Shown here: positions 1-7,704 of the stretch, piece by piece
How the letters are laid out: each line of letters begins with the position of its first letter
Position numbering within the stretch: the stretch's first letter is position 1
Assembly: GCA_964442185.1 (NCBI GenBank)
Contig: CAYTWT010000030.1
Span: 1-32,465, forward strand
Reading direction: 5' to 3'
Origin: CADEEV01 sp964442185
GTDB lineage: Bacteria; Acidobacteriota; Vicinamibacteria; Fen-336
DNA length: 32,465 nt
Notes under the pieces: model-generated
Told to the model about the DNA's origin: nothing
Database searches by the model: none
The model's input: only the letters and a program-made list of their open reading frames with translations
Translations under genes and position numbers: made by a program

Positions 1-507
1 CGCCGCCTTCTCCGCAAGGCCCCAGGCCGGGAAGTTGAAGGCGTTGATGTGGATCGCGACACCGTGGCGCGGCACGCAGATGTGCTGGCCATGGAAGCGC
101 GGCGTCCGGCCTAGCTGAATGCCGTCGCCGTCGACGAGCACGCGCGTCTCGCCCAGGCTCTTGCCCAGGTCGGCATAAGCGGCGAGCGTGAAGGTCGCGC
201 CGTCGATGTCGAACTTCGCGTCGCTGCGGGTGTTGCCGCCGTTCGCGACGGCGAGGCCGATCAGCTCGTCGCGATGGGCCTGGATGGCGTCGCACAGCTT
301 GCGGATCAGCGCGCCGCGCTCGGCGAAGCTGAGCGCGCGCAGCGCCGGCCCGCCTTTCGTGCGGGCAAACTCGAGCGCCGCGCGCCGATCGACACCCTCG
401 GCGCCCGCCTGCGCGAGCGCTTCTTCGGTAGCCGGGTTTCGCAACGTCTCGAGAGCACCGGAAGCGGCGAGCCACGCGCCGCCTACGTAGCTCGGCAGCG
501 TTCTCAC
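1..507 (-). CDS. PaaZ/BoxD-type aldehyde dehydrogenase, N-terminal part
   Basis: This is the first 169 codons of an aldehyde dehydrogenase; the rest lies beyond position 1. The translation runs from a GTG (505-507) as VRTLPSYVGGAWLAASG and ends INAFNFPAWGLAEKAA. The phrases RALSFAERGALIRKL, DIDGATFTL and INAFNFPAWG match the N-terminal domain of PaaZ (ring-opening semialdehyde dehydrogenase of phenylacetate breakdown) and BoxD (3,4-dehydroadipyl-CoA semialdehyde dehydrogenase of aerobic benzoate breakdown). The visible part resembles BoxD slightly more. Whether the C-terminal hydratase domain of PaaZ is present cannot be seen. The GTG overlaps the TGA of the oligopeptidase gene (GTGA, 504-507), so translation is probably coupled and the two genes share a transcript. 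The catalytic Cys and Glu lie outside the window. Family call is firm, substrate uncertain. Confidence 0.8.
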   Translation of the reverse strand, partial: MRTLPSYVGGAWLAASGALETLRNPATEEALAQAGAEGVDRRAALEFARTKGGPALRALSFAERGALIRKLCDAIQAHRDELIGLAVANGGNTRSDAKFDIDGATFTLAAYADLGKSLGETRVLVDGDGIQLGRTPRFHGQHICVPRHGVAIHINAFNFPAWGLAEKAA

Positions 508-2561
508 TGAGAAATCCCCATTTGGGAGAGCATGAAGGCGTAGTCGAAGGCGACCTCGCGCAGGTAGTCGTAGCGGCCCGAGGCGCCGCCGTGGCCGGCC
601 GCCATGTTGGTCTTGAGCAGCAGCGGACTCCGGTCGGTCTTGAGTGTCCGCAGTCGCGCCGTGTACTTCGCGGGCTCCCAGTACATCACCTGGGAATCGT
701 TGAACGACGTCGTGATCAGGATCGCCGGATATGCCTTCGGCTCGAGGTTCGAATACGGGCAGTAGCGGCGCATGCAGGCGTACTCGTCGGGCTTCTTCGG
801 ATTGCCCCACTCCTCGAACTCGCCGACCGTGAGAGGCAGCGTCTCGTCGAGCATCGAGTTGATCACGTCGACGAAGGGCACCTTCGAAACGACCGCTTTC
901 CACAGTTCGGGCCGCAAGTTCGTGACCGCGCCCACCAGCAGGCCGCCCGCGCTGCCGCCCTGGATCACCACGCGCTGCTCGTCGCCATAGCCGGCCGCGA
1001 CCAGGAACTCCGCCGAGGCGATGAAGTCGGTGAAGCTGTTCATCTTCTTCAGCATCCGGCCGTCGTCGTGCCACGGCTTGCCCAGCTCGCCGCCGCCGCG
1101 CACATGCGCGATCGCGATCACGACGCCGCGCTCGAGAAGCGACAGGCGATTCGAGGAAAAAGTGACCGGGTTCGCGAAACCGTACGACCCGTAGCCGGAC
1201 AGATACAGCGGCGCTTGGCCGCCCAGCGCGAGATCGCGCCGATAGACGATCGAGATCGGCACCTTCACGCCATCCGGCGCGGTCGCCTGGAGCCGCTCGG
1301 AGACGTAACGCGTCCGATCGTACTCGCCGAGCACCGGCTGTTCCTTGAGCAGCGTCGCGCGGCGGCCGGCCATGTCGTAGTCGAAGACCGACGCCGGCGT
1401 CAGGAACGACTGGTAGGAGTAGCGGTAGAGCGGCGTGTCCCACTCGGCGTTGGCGCCGGGGAAGGCGGCATACACCGGCTCGGGAAAATCGACGCGGTGC
1501 CACTCGCCGCTGTTTAGCTCCGTGACGCGGAACTGGTTGAGGCCGTCCTCGCGTTCGAACACCACGGCGTGGTCCTTGAACAGGTCCACAGCCTCGATCA
1601 TCACCTGCGGCCGATGCGGCAGAATCTCAGTCCAGTTCTCCCGGCCCGGGCTCCCGGTCGGCGCCGTCACGAGTCGATAGTTGCGGCCTCGGTCGTTGGT
1701 ACGGATCCAGAACTCCTCGCCGCGATGGTCGACGTCGTACTCCTGCTCCGCGATGCGAGGGGCCACGAGCCGCCACTCTCCGGTCGGGTCGTCGGCCGGC
1801 AGGACACGCGCTTCGGAAGTCGTGTGGCTAGAGGCGCCGAGCACGAGAAAGGCGTCGCTGCGCGTGCGGCCGACGCCGATGTTGAAGGCCTGGTCCCTTT
1901 CCTCGTAGGCGAGGTCGTGAGAGTCGCTGCCGAGGACGTGGCGATAGAGCCGATGCTGCCGCTTCGTGCCTGCTTCCTCGACGCTGTAGAAGAGCGTGCG
2001 GTTGTCGGCGGCCCAGGCGACCGACCCGGTCTTCTCGACACGGACCCTGAGCAGCGCGCCCGTCTCGAGGTCCTTGACGAAGAGCGTGTAGTCGCGGAAG
2101 CCCGTGAGGTCGGTCGAGTAGGCGAGGCGCCGGCCGTCGTCGCTCACGGCGTAGACACCCAGCGACAGGAAGGGCTGCCCTTCGGCGAGCCGGTTCAGGT
2201 CGAGCGTCACCGCCTCGGGAGCCTCGAGCGAACCGGGCTTGCGGCAGTAGATCGGGTACTGCTTGCCGGCCTCGGTCCGCGAGTAGTAGTAGAAGCCGCC
2301 CTTCCGGTAGGGCACGCCCATGTCGGTTTCCTGGATGTGGCCGAGCATCTCGCGGTAGAGCCTCTCGCGCAGCTCGGCCAGCGGTGCCAGCACCGAGTCG
2401 GTGTAGGCGTTCTCGGCTTCGAGGTAGGCGGCGACCTCGGGGTTCGACTTGTCGCGGAGCCAGAAATAGTCGTCCGCGCGGTTTTCGCCGTGGACGACGT
2501 CCAGCTTCGGGACGCGCTTTGCCATGGGAGGGGCGGGTGCGGCGGTCGTGATCATGGTCAT
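504..2561 (-). CDS. ptrB: Oligopeptidase B (S9A prolyl oligopeptidase family)
   Basis: A cytosolic or periplasmic serine peptidase that cuts short peptides after basic residues. The protein has 685 aa from the ATG at 2559-2561, against 686 aa for E. coli PtrB. It shows the family order: an N-terminal segment with DDYFWLRD, a seven-bladed propeller, then an alpha/beta hydrolase domain. The catalytic triad is visible as Ser537 in GGSAGG, Asp622 in NDSQVMYWEP and His657 in GHGG, with the same spacing as E. coli (532/617/652). An in-frame TTG at 2574-2576 could add five residues. I prefer the ATG because it follows a promoter-like element at 2601-2630 with a short leader. The first residues MTMIT resemble LacZ-alpha only by chance. 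The stop overlaps the GTG of the downstream aldehyde dehydrogenase. Confidence 0.93.
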   Translation of the reverse strand: MTMITTAAPAPPMAKRVPKLDVVHGENRADDYFWLRDKSNPEVAAYLEAENAYTDSVLAPLAELRERLYREMLGHIQETDMGVPYRKGGFYYYSRTEAGKQYPIYCRKPGSLEAPEAVTLDLNRLAEGQPFLSLGVYAVSDDGRRLAYSTDLTGFRDYTLFVKDLETGALLRVRVEKTGSVAWAADNRTLFYSVEEAGTKRQHRLYRHVLGSDSHDLAYEERDQAFNIGVGRTRSDAFLVLGASSHTTSEARVLPADDPTGEWRLVAPRIAEQEYDVDHRGEEFWIRTNDRGRNYRLVTAPTGSPGRENWTEILPHRPQVMIEAVDLFKDHAVVFEREDGLNQFRVTELNSGEWHRVDFPEPVYAAFPGANAEWDTPLYRYSYQSFLTPASVFDYDMAGRRATLLKEQPVLGEYDRTRYVSERLQATAPDGVKVPISIVYRRDLALGGQAPLYLSGYGSYGFANPVTFSSNRLSLLERGVVIAIAHVRGGGELGKPWHDDGRMLKKMNSFTDFIASAEFLVAAGYGDEQRVVIQGGSAGGLLVGAVTNLRPELWKAVVSKVPFVDVINSMLDETLPLTVGEFEEWGNPKKPDEYACMRRYCPYSNLEPKAYPAILITTSFNDSQVMYWEPAKYTARLRTLKTDRSPLLLKTNMAAGHGGASGRYDYLREVAFDYAFMLSQMGISQ

Positions 2562-2600
2562 AGAGTCAGCTCTCAACGACGCGAGCAGGGTCGAACGATC

Positions 2601-2630
2601 AGGCTAGCGTCCGCCGGGAGCCGCTGTCAA
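2601..2630 (-). promoter_or_regulatory. Possible sigma70 promoter for ptrB
   Basis: On the reverse strand a perfect -35 TTGACA (2625-2630) is followed after 18 bp by a weak -10 TAGCCT (2601-2606). Transcription would start near 2594, giving a leader of about 33 nt before the ATG at 2561. The weak -10 keeps confidence moderate. I see no clear promoter for the divergent gene at 2683. Confidence 0.4.
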
Positions 2631-2682
2631 ACCACCCCGGCACGGCCGCTTCCGCCGCAACCCTTGTGATACGGTTTCGCGG

Positions 2683-3651
2683 ATGCCGCCGCTGACCGTC
2701 TGCGTCCTCGCGAATCCGGAAGACAGCAGCCTTCGCCTTCTGAACGCTGCCCCCGGGGGCGTGCGCTTCATCGTCGGCACGTCGCCCGACGACTTCGCGG
2801 CAGCCGCGCCCGATGCGGATCTGATCTGCCTCGTGTCGGGCGGGCGCGGGCTGCTCGAGCCGGTCTTCGGGCGAGCGCCCCGGGTTCGCTGGGTTCACAT
2901 CGGTTGGGCGGGTCTGGATGGAGTGCTGTTCCCGGACCTCGTCGCGAGCGCCGTCCCGGTCACGAACGCCCGCGGCGTGTTCTCTCGTTCGCTGAGCGAG
3001 TTCGTGCTCGCTTCGATCCTGTTCTTCGCCAAGGACCTGCGGCGGATGCTGATGAGCCAGGCGGCCGCGCGCTGGGAGCCGTTCGAGGTGGAAGAGATCG
3101 CCGGCCGCTGTGTCGGTATCCTCGGCTTCGGCGACATCGGCCGCGCCGTCGCCGAGCGCGCGAAGGCGATGGGGATGCGGGTGCTGGCGATGCGTCGCGA
3201 CGCGAGCGCCTCGCCGAACGACCCGCTCGCAGACGAGAGCTTCCCGCCGGAGCGCCGCCTGGAGTTGATCGCGCGGGCCGACTACGTGGTGCTGGCTCTG
3301 CCGGCCACCGCGGAGACGCAAGGCTTCTTCGGGGCTGCGGAGCTCGGGGCCATGAGGCCGCAGGCCGTCTTCGTCAACATCGGCCGTGGCGCAACCGTCG
3401 ATCAGGGCGCGCTCGTGAAGGCCCTCGAGCAGCGGCGGATTCGTGGCGCGGCGCTCGACGTGTTCGAGGCAGAGCCGCTGCCACCCGGTCATCCGCTCTG
3501 GCGACTCGACAACGTCCTGCTCTCACCCCACAGCGCCGACCGCACGGCCACCTGGCGGGAGGAGGCGATGCAGCTGTTCCTCGAGAACCTGCGGCGCTTC
3601 CAGCGCGGCGAGGCCTTGCGCAACGTGATCGACAAGCGCCGTGGGTACTGA
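2683..3651 (+). CDS. D-2-hydroxyacid dehydrogenase (NAD-dependent)
   Basis: An NAD(P)H-dependent oxidoreductase of the D-isomer-specific 2-hydroxyacid dehydrogenase family, interconverting a 2-hydroxyacid and a 2-oxoacid in the cytoplasm. The 322-aa protein has the expected order: a split catalytic domain (about 1-100 and 290-322) around a Rossmann domain. The dinucleotide loop is GFGDIG (148-153). The catalytic residues fit Arg235 in NIGRGATVD, Glu264 in DVFEAEPLP and His283 in SPHSA. The NAD specificity residue at the end of beta-2 is not obvious (MRRDAS follows). The substrate cannot be told from sequence; GhrA/GhrB-like glyoxylate or hydroxypyruvate reductases share this pattern. It starts at ATG 2683, divergent from ptrB, and ends 16 nt before the ureohydrolase ATG, so the two + genes are probably co-transcribed. 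Confidence 0.88.
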   Translation: MPPLTVCVLANPEDSSLRLLNAAPGGVRFIVGTSPDDFAAAAPDADLICLVSGGRGLLEPVFGRAPRVRWVHIGWAGLDGVLFPDLVASAVPVTNARGVFSRSLSEFVLASILFFAKDLRRMLMSQAAARWEPFEVEEIAGRCVGILGFGDIGRAVAERAKAMGMRVLAMRRDASASPNDPLADESFPPERRLELIARADYVVLALPATAETQGFFGAAELGAMRPQAVFVNIGRGATVDQGALVKALEQRRIRGAALDVFEAEPLPPGHPLWRLDNVLLSPHSADRTATWREEAMQLFLENLRRFQRGEALRNVIDKRRGY

Positions 3652-3667
3652 TGGGTATACTCGGAGT

Positions 3668-4702
3668 ATGAGTGTCGCGTTCGATCCGAGTGGCGCCGCA
3701 CACTTCGACGGGATCTTCGGCCTGCCCTTCTCGCCGGAAGAGGCCCGCGTGGTCCTGATCCCGGTGCCTTGGGAAGCGACCGTCTCGTACGGCGCGGGCA
3801 CCGCGAATGGCCCCGCGGCGATTCTCGCGGCAAGCCGCCAGGTGGACCTGCTCGATCGCGAGACGGGCCGGCCATATCAGGCGGGCATCGCGATGTTGCC
3901 GATTCCGGCAGAAGTGCGCGCCTGGAGCGACGAGGCGCGCCGTTTCGCGCTGCCGGTGATCGAGGCGGGCGGCGCGGGCGCCGATCCCGTGCTGCAGAAG
4001 GCGCAGGCGGCCGTCACCGCGCTCGGCGATCGCATGAATGCCTGGGTGTATGGGCAGACGCGGCACTGGATCGAAGCGGGCAAGCTCGTAGGCGTCGTTG
4101 GCGGCGATCACTCGACACCCTTCGGCGCGATCCGCGCCGTGGCCGAGAAGCATCCCGGTGTCGGGGTTCTCCACTTCGACGCCCACGCCGACCTGCGGCA
4201 TGCGTACGAGGGCTTCCGCTGGTCGCATGCCTCGATCATGAACAACGTGGTCCACGAGATCCCTGCGGTCGCGCGCCTGGTGCAGGTCGGGATTCGCGAC
4301 TACTGCGACGAAGAAGACACGCTGATCCAGGGCATGAGCGGGAAGATCAGGACCTATTTCGATCCCGACCTGCGCCGTGCGCTCCACGACGGCGAAGCCT
4401 GGAACCGGATTGCCGGCCGCATCGTTGCCGACCTGCCGCAGCAGGTCTACGTCTCCTTCGACATCGATGGCCTGGATCCAGCCCTGTGCCCGCACACGGG
4501 GACGCCGGTCGTCGGCGGCTTGTCGTTTGCCGAAGCAGTCGCCGTGATCCGCACGGTCGTCGAGAGCGGCCGGCGCATCGTGGCGTTCGACCTGAACGAG
4601 GTGGCGCCGGATCCCGACGGCAAGTCCGAGTGGGATGGCAACGTCGGCGCGCGCTTGCTCTACAAAGAAATCGGTTACGCGCTGCTCTCCTTGCGAGAGT
4701 AG
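3668..4702 (+). CDS. Agmatinase/arginase-family ureohydrolase
   Basis: A binuclear Mn enzyme that releases urea from a guanidino compound. The 344-aa protein carries all metal-binding signatures: GGDHS (His148), DAHADLR (Asp171, His173, Asp175) and SFDIDGLDP (Asp265, Asp267). It is longer than E. coli SpeB (306 aa) because of an insert around residues 75-130, so it belongs to the broader agmatinase-like family and guanidino substrates other than agmatine are possible. The ATG at 3668 gives the natural start MSVAFDPSG. An in-frame GTG at 3641 lies inside the upstream gene, and the GGAG before the ATG is too close for a standard Shine-Dalgarno, so the start is uncertain. The 3' end overlaps the convergent permease gene by 28 bp. 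With the permease, aminotransferase and FAD oxidoreductase nearby, agmatine/polyamine use is a reasonable inference. Confidence 0.88.
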   Translation: MSVAFDPSGAAHFDGIFGLPFSPEEARVVLIPVPWEATVSYGAGTANGPAAILAASRQVDLLDRETGRPYQAGIAMLPIPAEVRAWSDEARRFALPVIEAGGAGADPVLQKAQAAVTALGDRMNAWVYGQTRHWIEAGKLVGVVGGDHSTPFGAIRAVAEKHPGVGVLHFDAHADLRHAYEGFRWSHASIMNNVVHEIPAVARLVQVGIRDYCDEEDTLIQGMSGKIRTYFDPDLRRALHDGEAWNRIAGRIVADLPQQVYVSFDIDGLDPALCPHTGTPVVGGLSFAEAVAVIRTVVESGRRIVAFDLNEVAPDPDGKSEWDGNVGARLLYKEIGYALLSLRE

Positions 4703-6036
4703 CGCCGGCAAATCAGATACGTGAGCGGGCCCGAGGTGAAGAGCGCGAGGTCGAGCAGCGCCTGGCCCAACTGGAACTGACCACCGGGCAGCAGACCCTG
4801 CCGGATCACCAGCAGTACGATGAAGACGCTGGGTAGCACCATCACCACCAGGCCGGCGGTCCCCAGCGGAATGCGGAAGCCCGGTGTCGAGACGTGGGCT
4901 GGCCGCTTTCGCAATCGGAACAGCGCCGCGTAGATCATCAGATAGGCGAGCGACTGAACCAGCGAATAGACACCCGCCAGTTGGGCGAAGCTGAAACCGC
5001 ACAGCAGCGTGAGGATCACGCCGCCCAACACCAGCGAGGCGACGGGTGTTCCAAAACGCGGGTGGCGCTTCCGGAAGGCCTGTGGGAACAGGCCGTCTTC
5101 GGCGAGCACCATCGGCAGCCGCGACTGCGGCAGGATCGTCACCATCAGGATCCCGGCATTGGCGACGAGGCCGCCGGCGGCCATCGCAGCCCCGAGCCAC
5201 GGGCCGCCGATCAGGGCCGCCGCCTTCATGTAGTGGGCCGCGCCCCAGTCGCTCCAGTCACCGTTCGCGGCCAGGGCGGCCAGCGTCGGCAGGATGTAGC
5301 TGAGCGCGCACATCGGCACCGCGACTCCGAGCGCCAGAGGAAAGGCACGCGACGGGTTCTCGACCTCCTCGGCGTTGACGCTCATCTTTTCGAAGCCGCC
5401 ATAGAGCCACATCGCGATCAGGAAACCATCGAAGAGTGCCAGCCCGAAGGGCTTGTCCGGGTGCGCAAAAGGCACGAACGGGCTGAATCGCCACTGCAAC
5501 AGGCCCATCGCGGTCATCACGAGAAACGGGATGAAGATCAGGATCGTGAACACGACCGAGGCCGTGCCCACGAGGTCGATGCCGCGATAGTTGAGCAACA
5601 CGCAGACCCACACCAGGGCCACGGCGATCCAGAAGTGCGCGCCCCTCGAGAGCTCGGGAACGAAATAGCGGAGGTAGTTGCTGAACAGCACGGCGAAGGC
5701 CGCGTTCGTCGCGAACATCGTGAGCCAGACGAGCCAGCCCGCGCAATAACCGACCAGGTCGCCAAACGCCATCCGGACCCAGCGGTAGTAGCCGCCCTCG
5801 ATCGGGAAGCGCGCAGAGAGCTCGGCGCAGGTGAGCGAGATGGGTGCCGCGTAGACGAGCGGCAGCACTACCAGTACCAGCATCGAGAGACCCGGCCCCG
5901 AGGCGGACACCATCTCCTCGAGGCCGTAGGCCCCGCTGCAGATCACGGCGTAGGTCAGGAAGACGAGCTGGAAGGCCGTGGCCTTGCGCGGCCCGCCGTG
6001 CGGAGCTGCTGGATCCAATTGCGGAGCTTGTACCAC
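4675..6036 (-). CDS. APC-superfamily amino acid/polyamine permease
   Basis: An inner-membrane transporter of about 453 aa with roughly 12 hydrophobic segments. The first helix begins FQLVFLTYAVICSGAYGLEE, a typical APC TM1 with an unwound glycine-rich stretch (SGAYGLEEMVSASGPG), followed by PISLTCAELSARFPIEGGYY and GGFEKMSVNAEEVENPSRAF, also characteristic of the family. Substrate is not readable; nearby polyamine-type genes suggest putrescine or an amino acid. No ATG precedes TM1 at a sensible distance. The best start is GTG at 6034-6036, giving VVQAPQLDPAAPHGG before TM1, and longer readings upstream give non-homologous sequence. This start lies inside a remnant of an FAD-oxidoreductase 3' end (repeat copy A). 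The gene ends TAA at 4675-4677, overlapping the ureohydrolase tail. Confidence 0.88.
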   Translation of the reverse strand: MVQAPQLDPAAPHGGPRKATAFQLVFLTYAVICSGAYGLEEMVSASGPGLSMLVLVVLPLVYAAPISLTCAELSARFPIEGGYYRWVRMAFGDLVGYCAGWLVWLTMFATNAAFAVLFSNYLRYFVPELSRGAHFWIAVALVWVCVLLNYRGIDLVGTASVVFTILIFIPFLVMTAMGLLQWRFSPFVPFAHPDKPFGLALFDGFLIAMWLYGGFEKMSVNAEEVENPSRAFPLALGVAVPMCALSYILPTLAALAANGDWSDWGAAHYMKAAALIGGPWLGAAMAAGGLVANAGILMVTILPQSRLPMVLAEDGLFPQAFRKRHPRFGTPVASLVLGGVILTLLCGFSFAQLAGVYSLVQSLAYLMIYAALFRLRKRPAHVSTPGFRIPLGTAGLVVMVLPSVFIVLLVIRQGLLPGGQFQLGQALLDLALFTSGPLTYLICRRYSRKESSA

Positions 6037-6045
6037 AGCGCGGCC
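5982..6045. repeat. 64-bp direct repeat, copy A (FAD-oxidoreductase end / permease start)
   Basis: This segment matches 10433-10496 at 53 of 64 positions with no gaps, including 19 identical bases in a row near its right end. Read on the reverse strand it encodes ALWYKLRNWIQ, nearly the C-terminus GLWYKLRDWIQ of the FAD oxidoreductase at 10457. The TAG stop of that gene is CAG here. The permease GTG start lies within it, in another frame. Confidence 0.8.
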
Positions 6046-6142
6046 CCGGATCGTGCCGGCGGGCGATGAGCCCGCGATCCAAATTGGGACGTGACAACGT
6101 TTTGCGGAACGTCGACCTGCGCCGGGCCGTCCAAGAGTTCGC

Positions 6143-7579
6143 ATGATCGGTCTCGCGTCCCTCGTATTGGCACTCAGCCCAGGGGTTACGAGCTTCGAGG
6201 ATCTCAGCACGGCACTCAAGGCCGGGCAGTCCGATGGCGACGCCCTCGTCTCGACCTTCCTGGCGCGGTCGGGGGGCACACCGGTCATCGAGGACGGCCA
6301 GGTCATCTTCATAGTCAAGGGCCTGCCCGAAGCGCCGCCGCGCCTGGTGGGCGACTTCAACGGCTGGGGCGACGGTGGCCCGGAAGCCACCCGCCTCCAG
6401 CGCTTGGGCGAAACGACCTTCTTCTTCAAGCGGGTGAAGCTGGAGCCGAACGCCCGGGTCGAGTACCTGATTGCCGGCGAGGGGCGCGAAGACCTCGACC
6501 CCCTGAATCCCCTTCGCGTCGATGGCTTCGCCGAGCCTCATTCCGAGGTTCGGATGCCTGGTTACGTGGCGCCTCCCGAGCTCGAGCCGGACCCGCTCAT
6601 CCCCAAGGGACGGGTCGTCCATTTCGAACACGAGAGCGGCGTTCTCGGCAACAAGCGAAGCGTTCATGTCTACCTGCCGCCCGGATACGAGAAGGAGCCG
6701 ACACGTCGCTACCCGGAGGCCTGGTTCGGGGATGGAACCCTGTACGTCGAGCGGGTCTTCGTTCCGCGCATCCTCGACCACCTGATCGCCCGAGGCCGGA
6801 TCGAACCGGTCGTGGCCATCCTCGTCGACCCGGTTGATCGGCGCACCGAGTACGCCGGACACGACGGACACCGGCGCATGATGGTCTCGGAACTGGTGCC
6901 GCGAGTGGGCAAGGAGTTCCGCGTGTTGGGCCGCAGCGATCGACGCCTCATCGCCGGCGGATCGCGGGGCGGGCAGGCCGCCATCGATCTGGCCCTGGCC
7001 CATCCGGAGACGTTCGGCCTGTGTGGCGCCTGGGCCCCCGCCGTGGCGCCGCGAACCGTCTCGGAGCTGCTTCTCGACCGCCCGGCGGGCGCCGCGCGCT
7101 TCCTGCTGATCCGGGCCCTCTACGACCAGGAATGGGGGCCCGATGCGCCCGCGCTCCGCGATGGGCTCACGGCTCTCGGCGCCCGCCCGCGGTACGCCCA
7201 GGTTCCAGAGGGCCACACACTGGCGACCTGGCGGGGCGTGATCGACGACGTGCTGCTGGAGTTCTTCCCGGCTCGCTGGCTCGTGCCGCGCGCGAACGTC
7301 GACCCCACGATCACGCTGCGCCAGCTCTTGAACCACACGAACGGCCTCGACAACTACACGACCAGCACGGCCCTCGCCACGGCTGTGGCCGCGGATCCAG
7401 CCAGGGTGTTCAGGGCTGACGAGCTGCTCGGCTTTCTCGGCCCGCCCCACTTTTCGCCCGGCGCCCGCACCGAGTACGGGAACACCTCCTTCGTCCTGCG
7501 CGACCATGAGAGCGTGTGCAAACACCGATTGCCTCGTGGCCTCGTGCAAGGCGCTCGGTACTCGGTCAGAGCCAATTGA
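6143..7579 (+). CDS. Fes/esterase-D-like alpha/beta hydrolase fused to a beta-lactamase-family fragment
   Basis: The first 375 or so residues form a secreted esterase: a short hydrophobic N-terminus (MIGLASLVLALSPGVTS), an E-set/CBM48-like domain with RLVGDFNGWGDGG (about 60-140), then an enterochelin-esterase-like hydrolase with nucleophile Ser274 in GGSRGG and probable His358 in PEGHTLATWR. The esterase should end near LLEFFPA. Instead, from about residue 385, the protein continues in frame as NVDPTITLRQLLNHTNGLDN up to GARTEYGNTSFVLR. This is the middle of a serine beta-lactamase/class C family protein: it carries the YxN motif but lacks the SxxK nucleophile upstream. After FVLR the homology stops and 22 unrelated residues lead to TGA. 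AAGAG about 6 nt before the ATG may serve as the ribosome site. The esterase part could be functional; the tail is probably debris. The 125 bp after the stop hold no recognisable gene. Confidence 0.72.
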   Translation: MIGLASLVLALSPGVTSFEDLSTALKAGQSDGDALVSTFLARSGGTPVIEDGQVIFIVKGLPEAPPRLVGDFNGWGDGGPEATRLQRLGETTFFFKRVKLEPNARVEYLIAGEGREDLDPLNPLRVDGFAEPHSEVRMPGYVAPPELEPDPLIPKGRVVHFEHESGVLGNKRSVHVYLPPGYEKEPTRRYPEAWFGDGTLYVERVFVPRILDHLIARGRIEPVVAILVDPVDRRTEYAGHDGHRRMMVSELVPRVGKEFRVLGRSDRRLIAGGSRGGQAAIDLALAHPETFGLCGAWAPAVAPRTVSELLLDRPAGAARFLLIRALYDQEWGPDAPALRDGLTALGARPRYAQVPEGHTLATWRGVIDDVLLEFFPARWLVPRANVDPTITLRQLLNHTNGLDNYTTSTALATAVAADPARVFRADELLGFLGPPHFSPGARTEYGNTSFVLRDHESVCKHRLPRGLVQGARYSVRAN

Positions 7580-7704
7580 CAGCCACAGCATTCGCCAAGC
7601 GTCCGAGTTGCGGGACGAACCCACGCCGATAGGCGCGGTGTCTCCGGGCGGAGGCCCACGCGCACTCCTACGCCCTCAAGAGCTGCGGCTGGGGAAGCTG
7701 CGTC

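Noticed and set aside
2547..2561. LacZ-alpha-like start (MTMIT) suggesting vector sequence
   Set aside because: Only five residues match, and the following codons are the natural start of oligopeptidase B.
3374..5200. A reverse open frame of 608 codons
   Set aside because: Antisense to the hydroxyacid dehydrogenase and ureohydrolase, both with full catalytic motifs; the frame has no recognisable domain.
6060..6429. Longer start for the APC permease (adding about 130 residues)
   Set aside because: The extra N-terminus is Arg/Ser/Pro-rich antisense of the esterase and lacks similarity to permeases, which start shortly before TM1.
5258..7624. A reverse open frame of 788 codons
   Set aside because: It crosses the permease, the divergent start region and the esterase; low-complexity Arg/Ala/Gly composition and no family motif. 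Long antisense frames are expected at this GC content.
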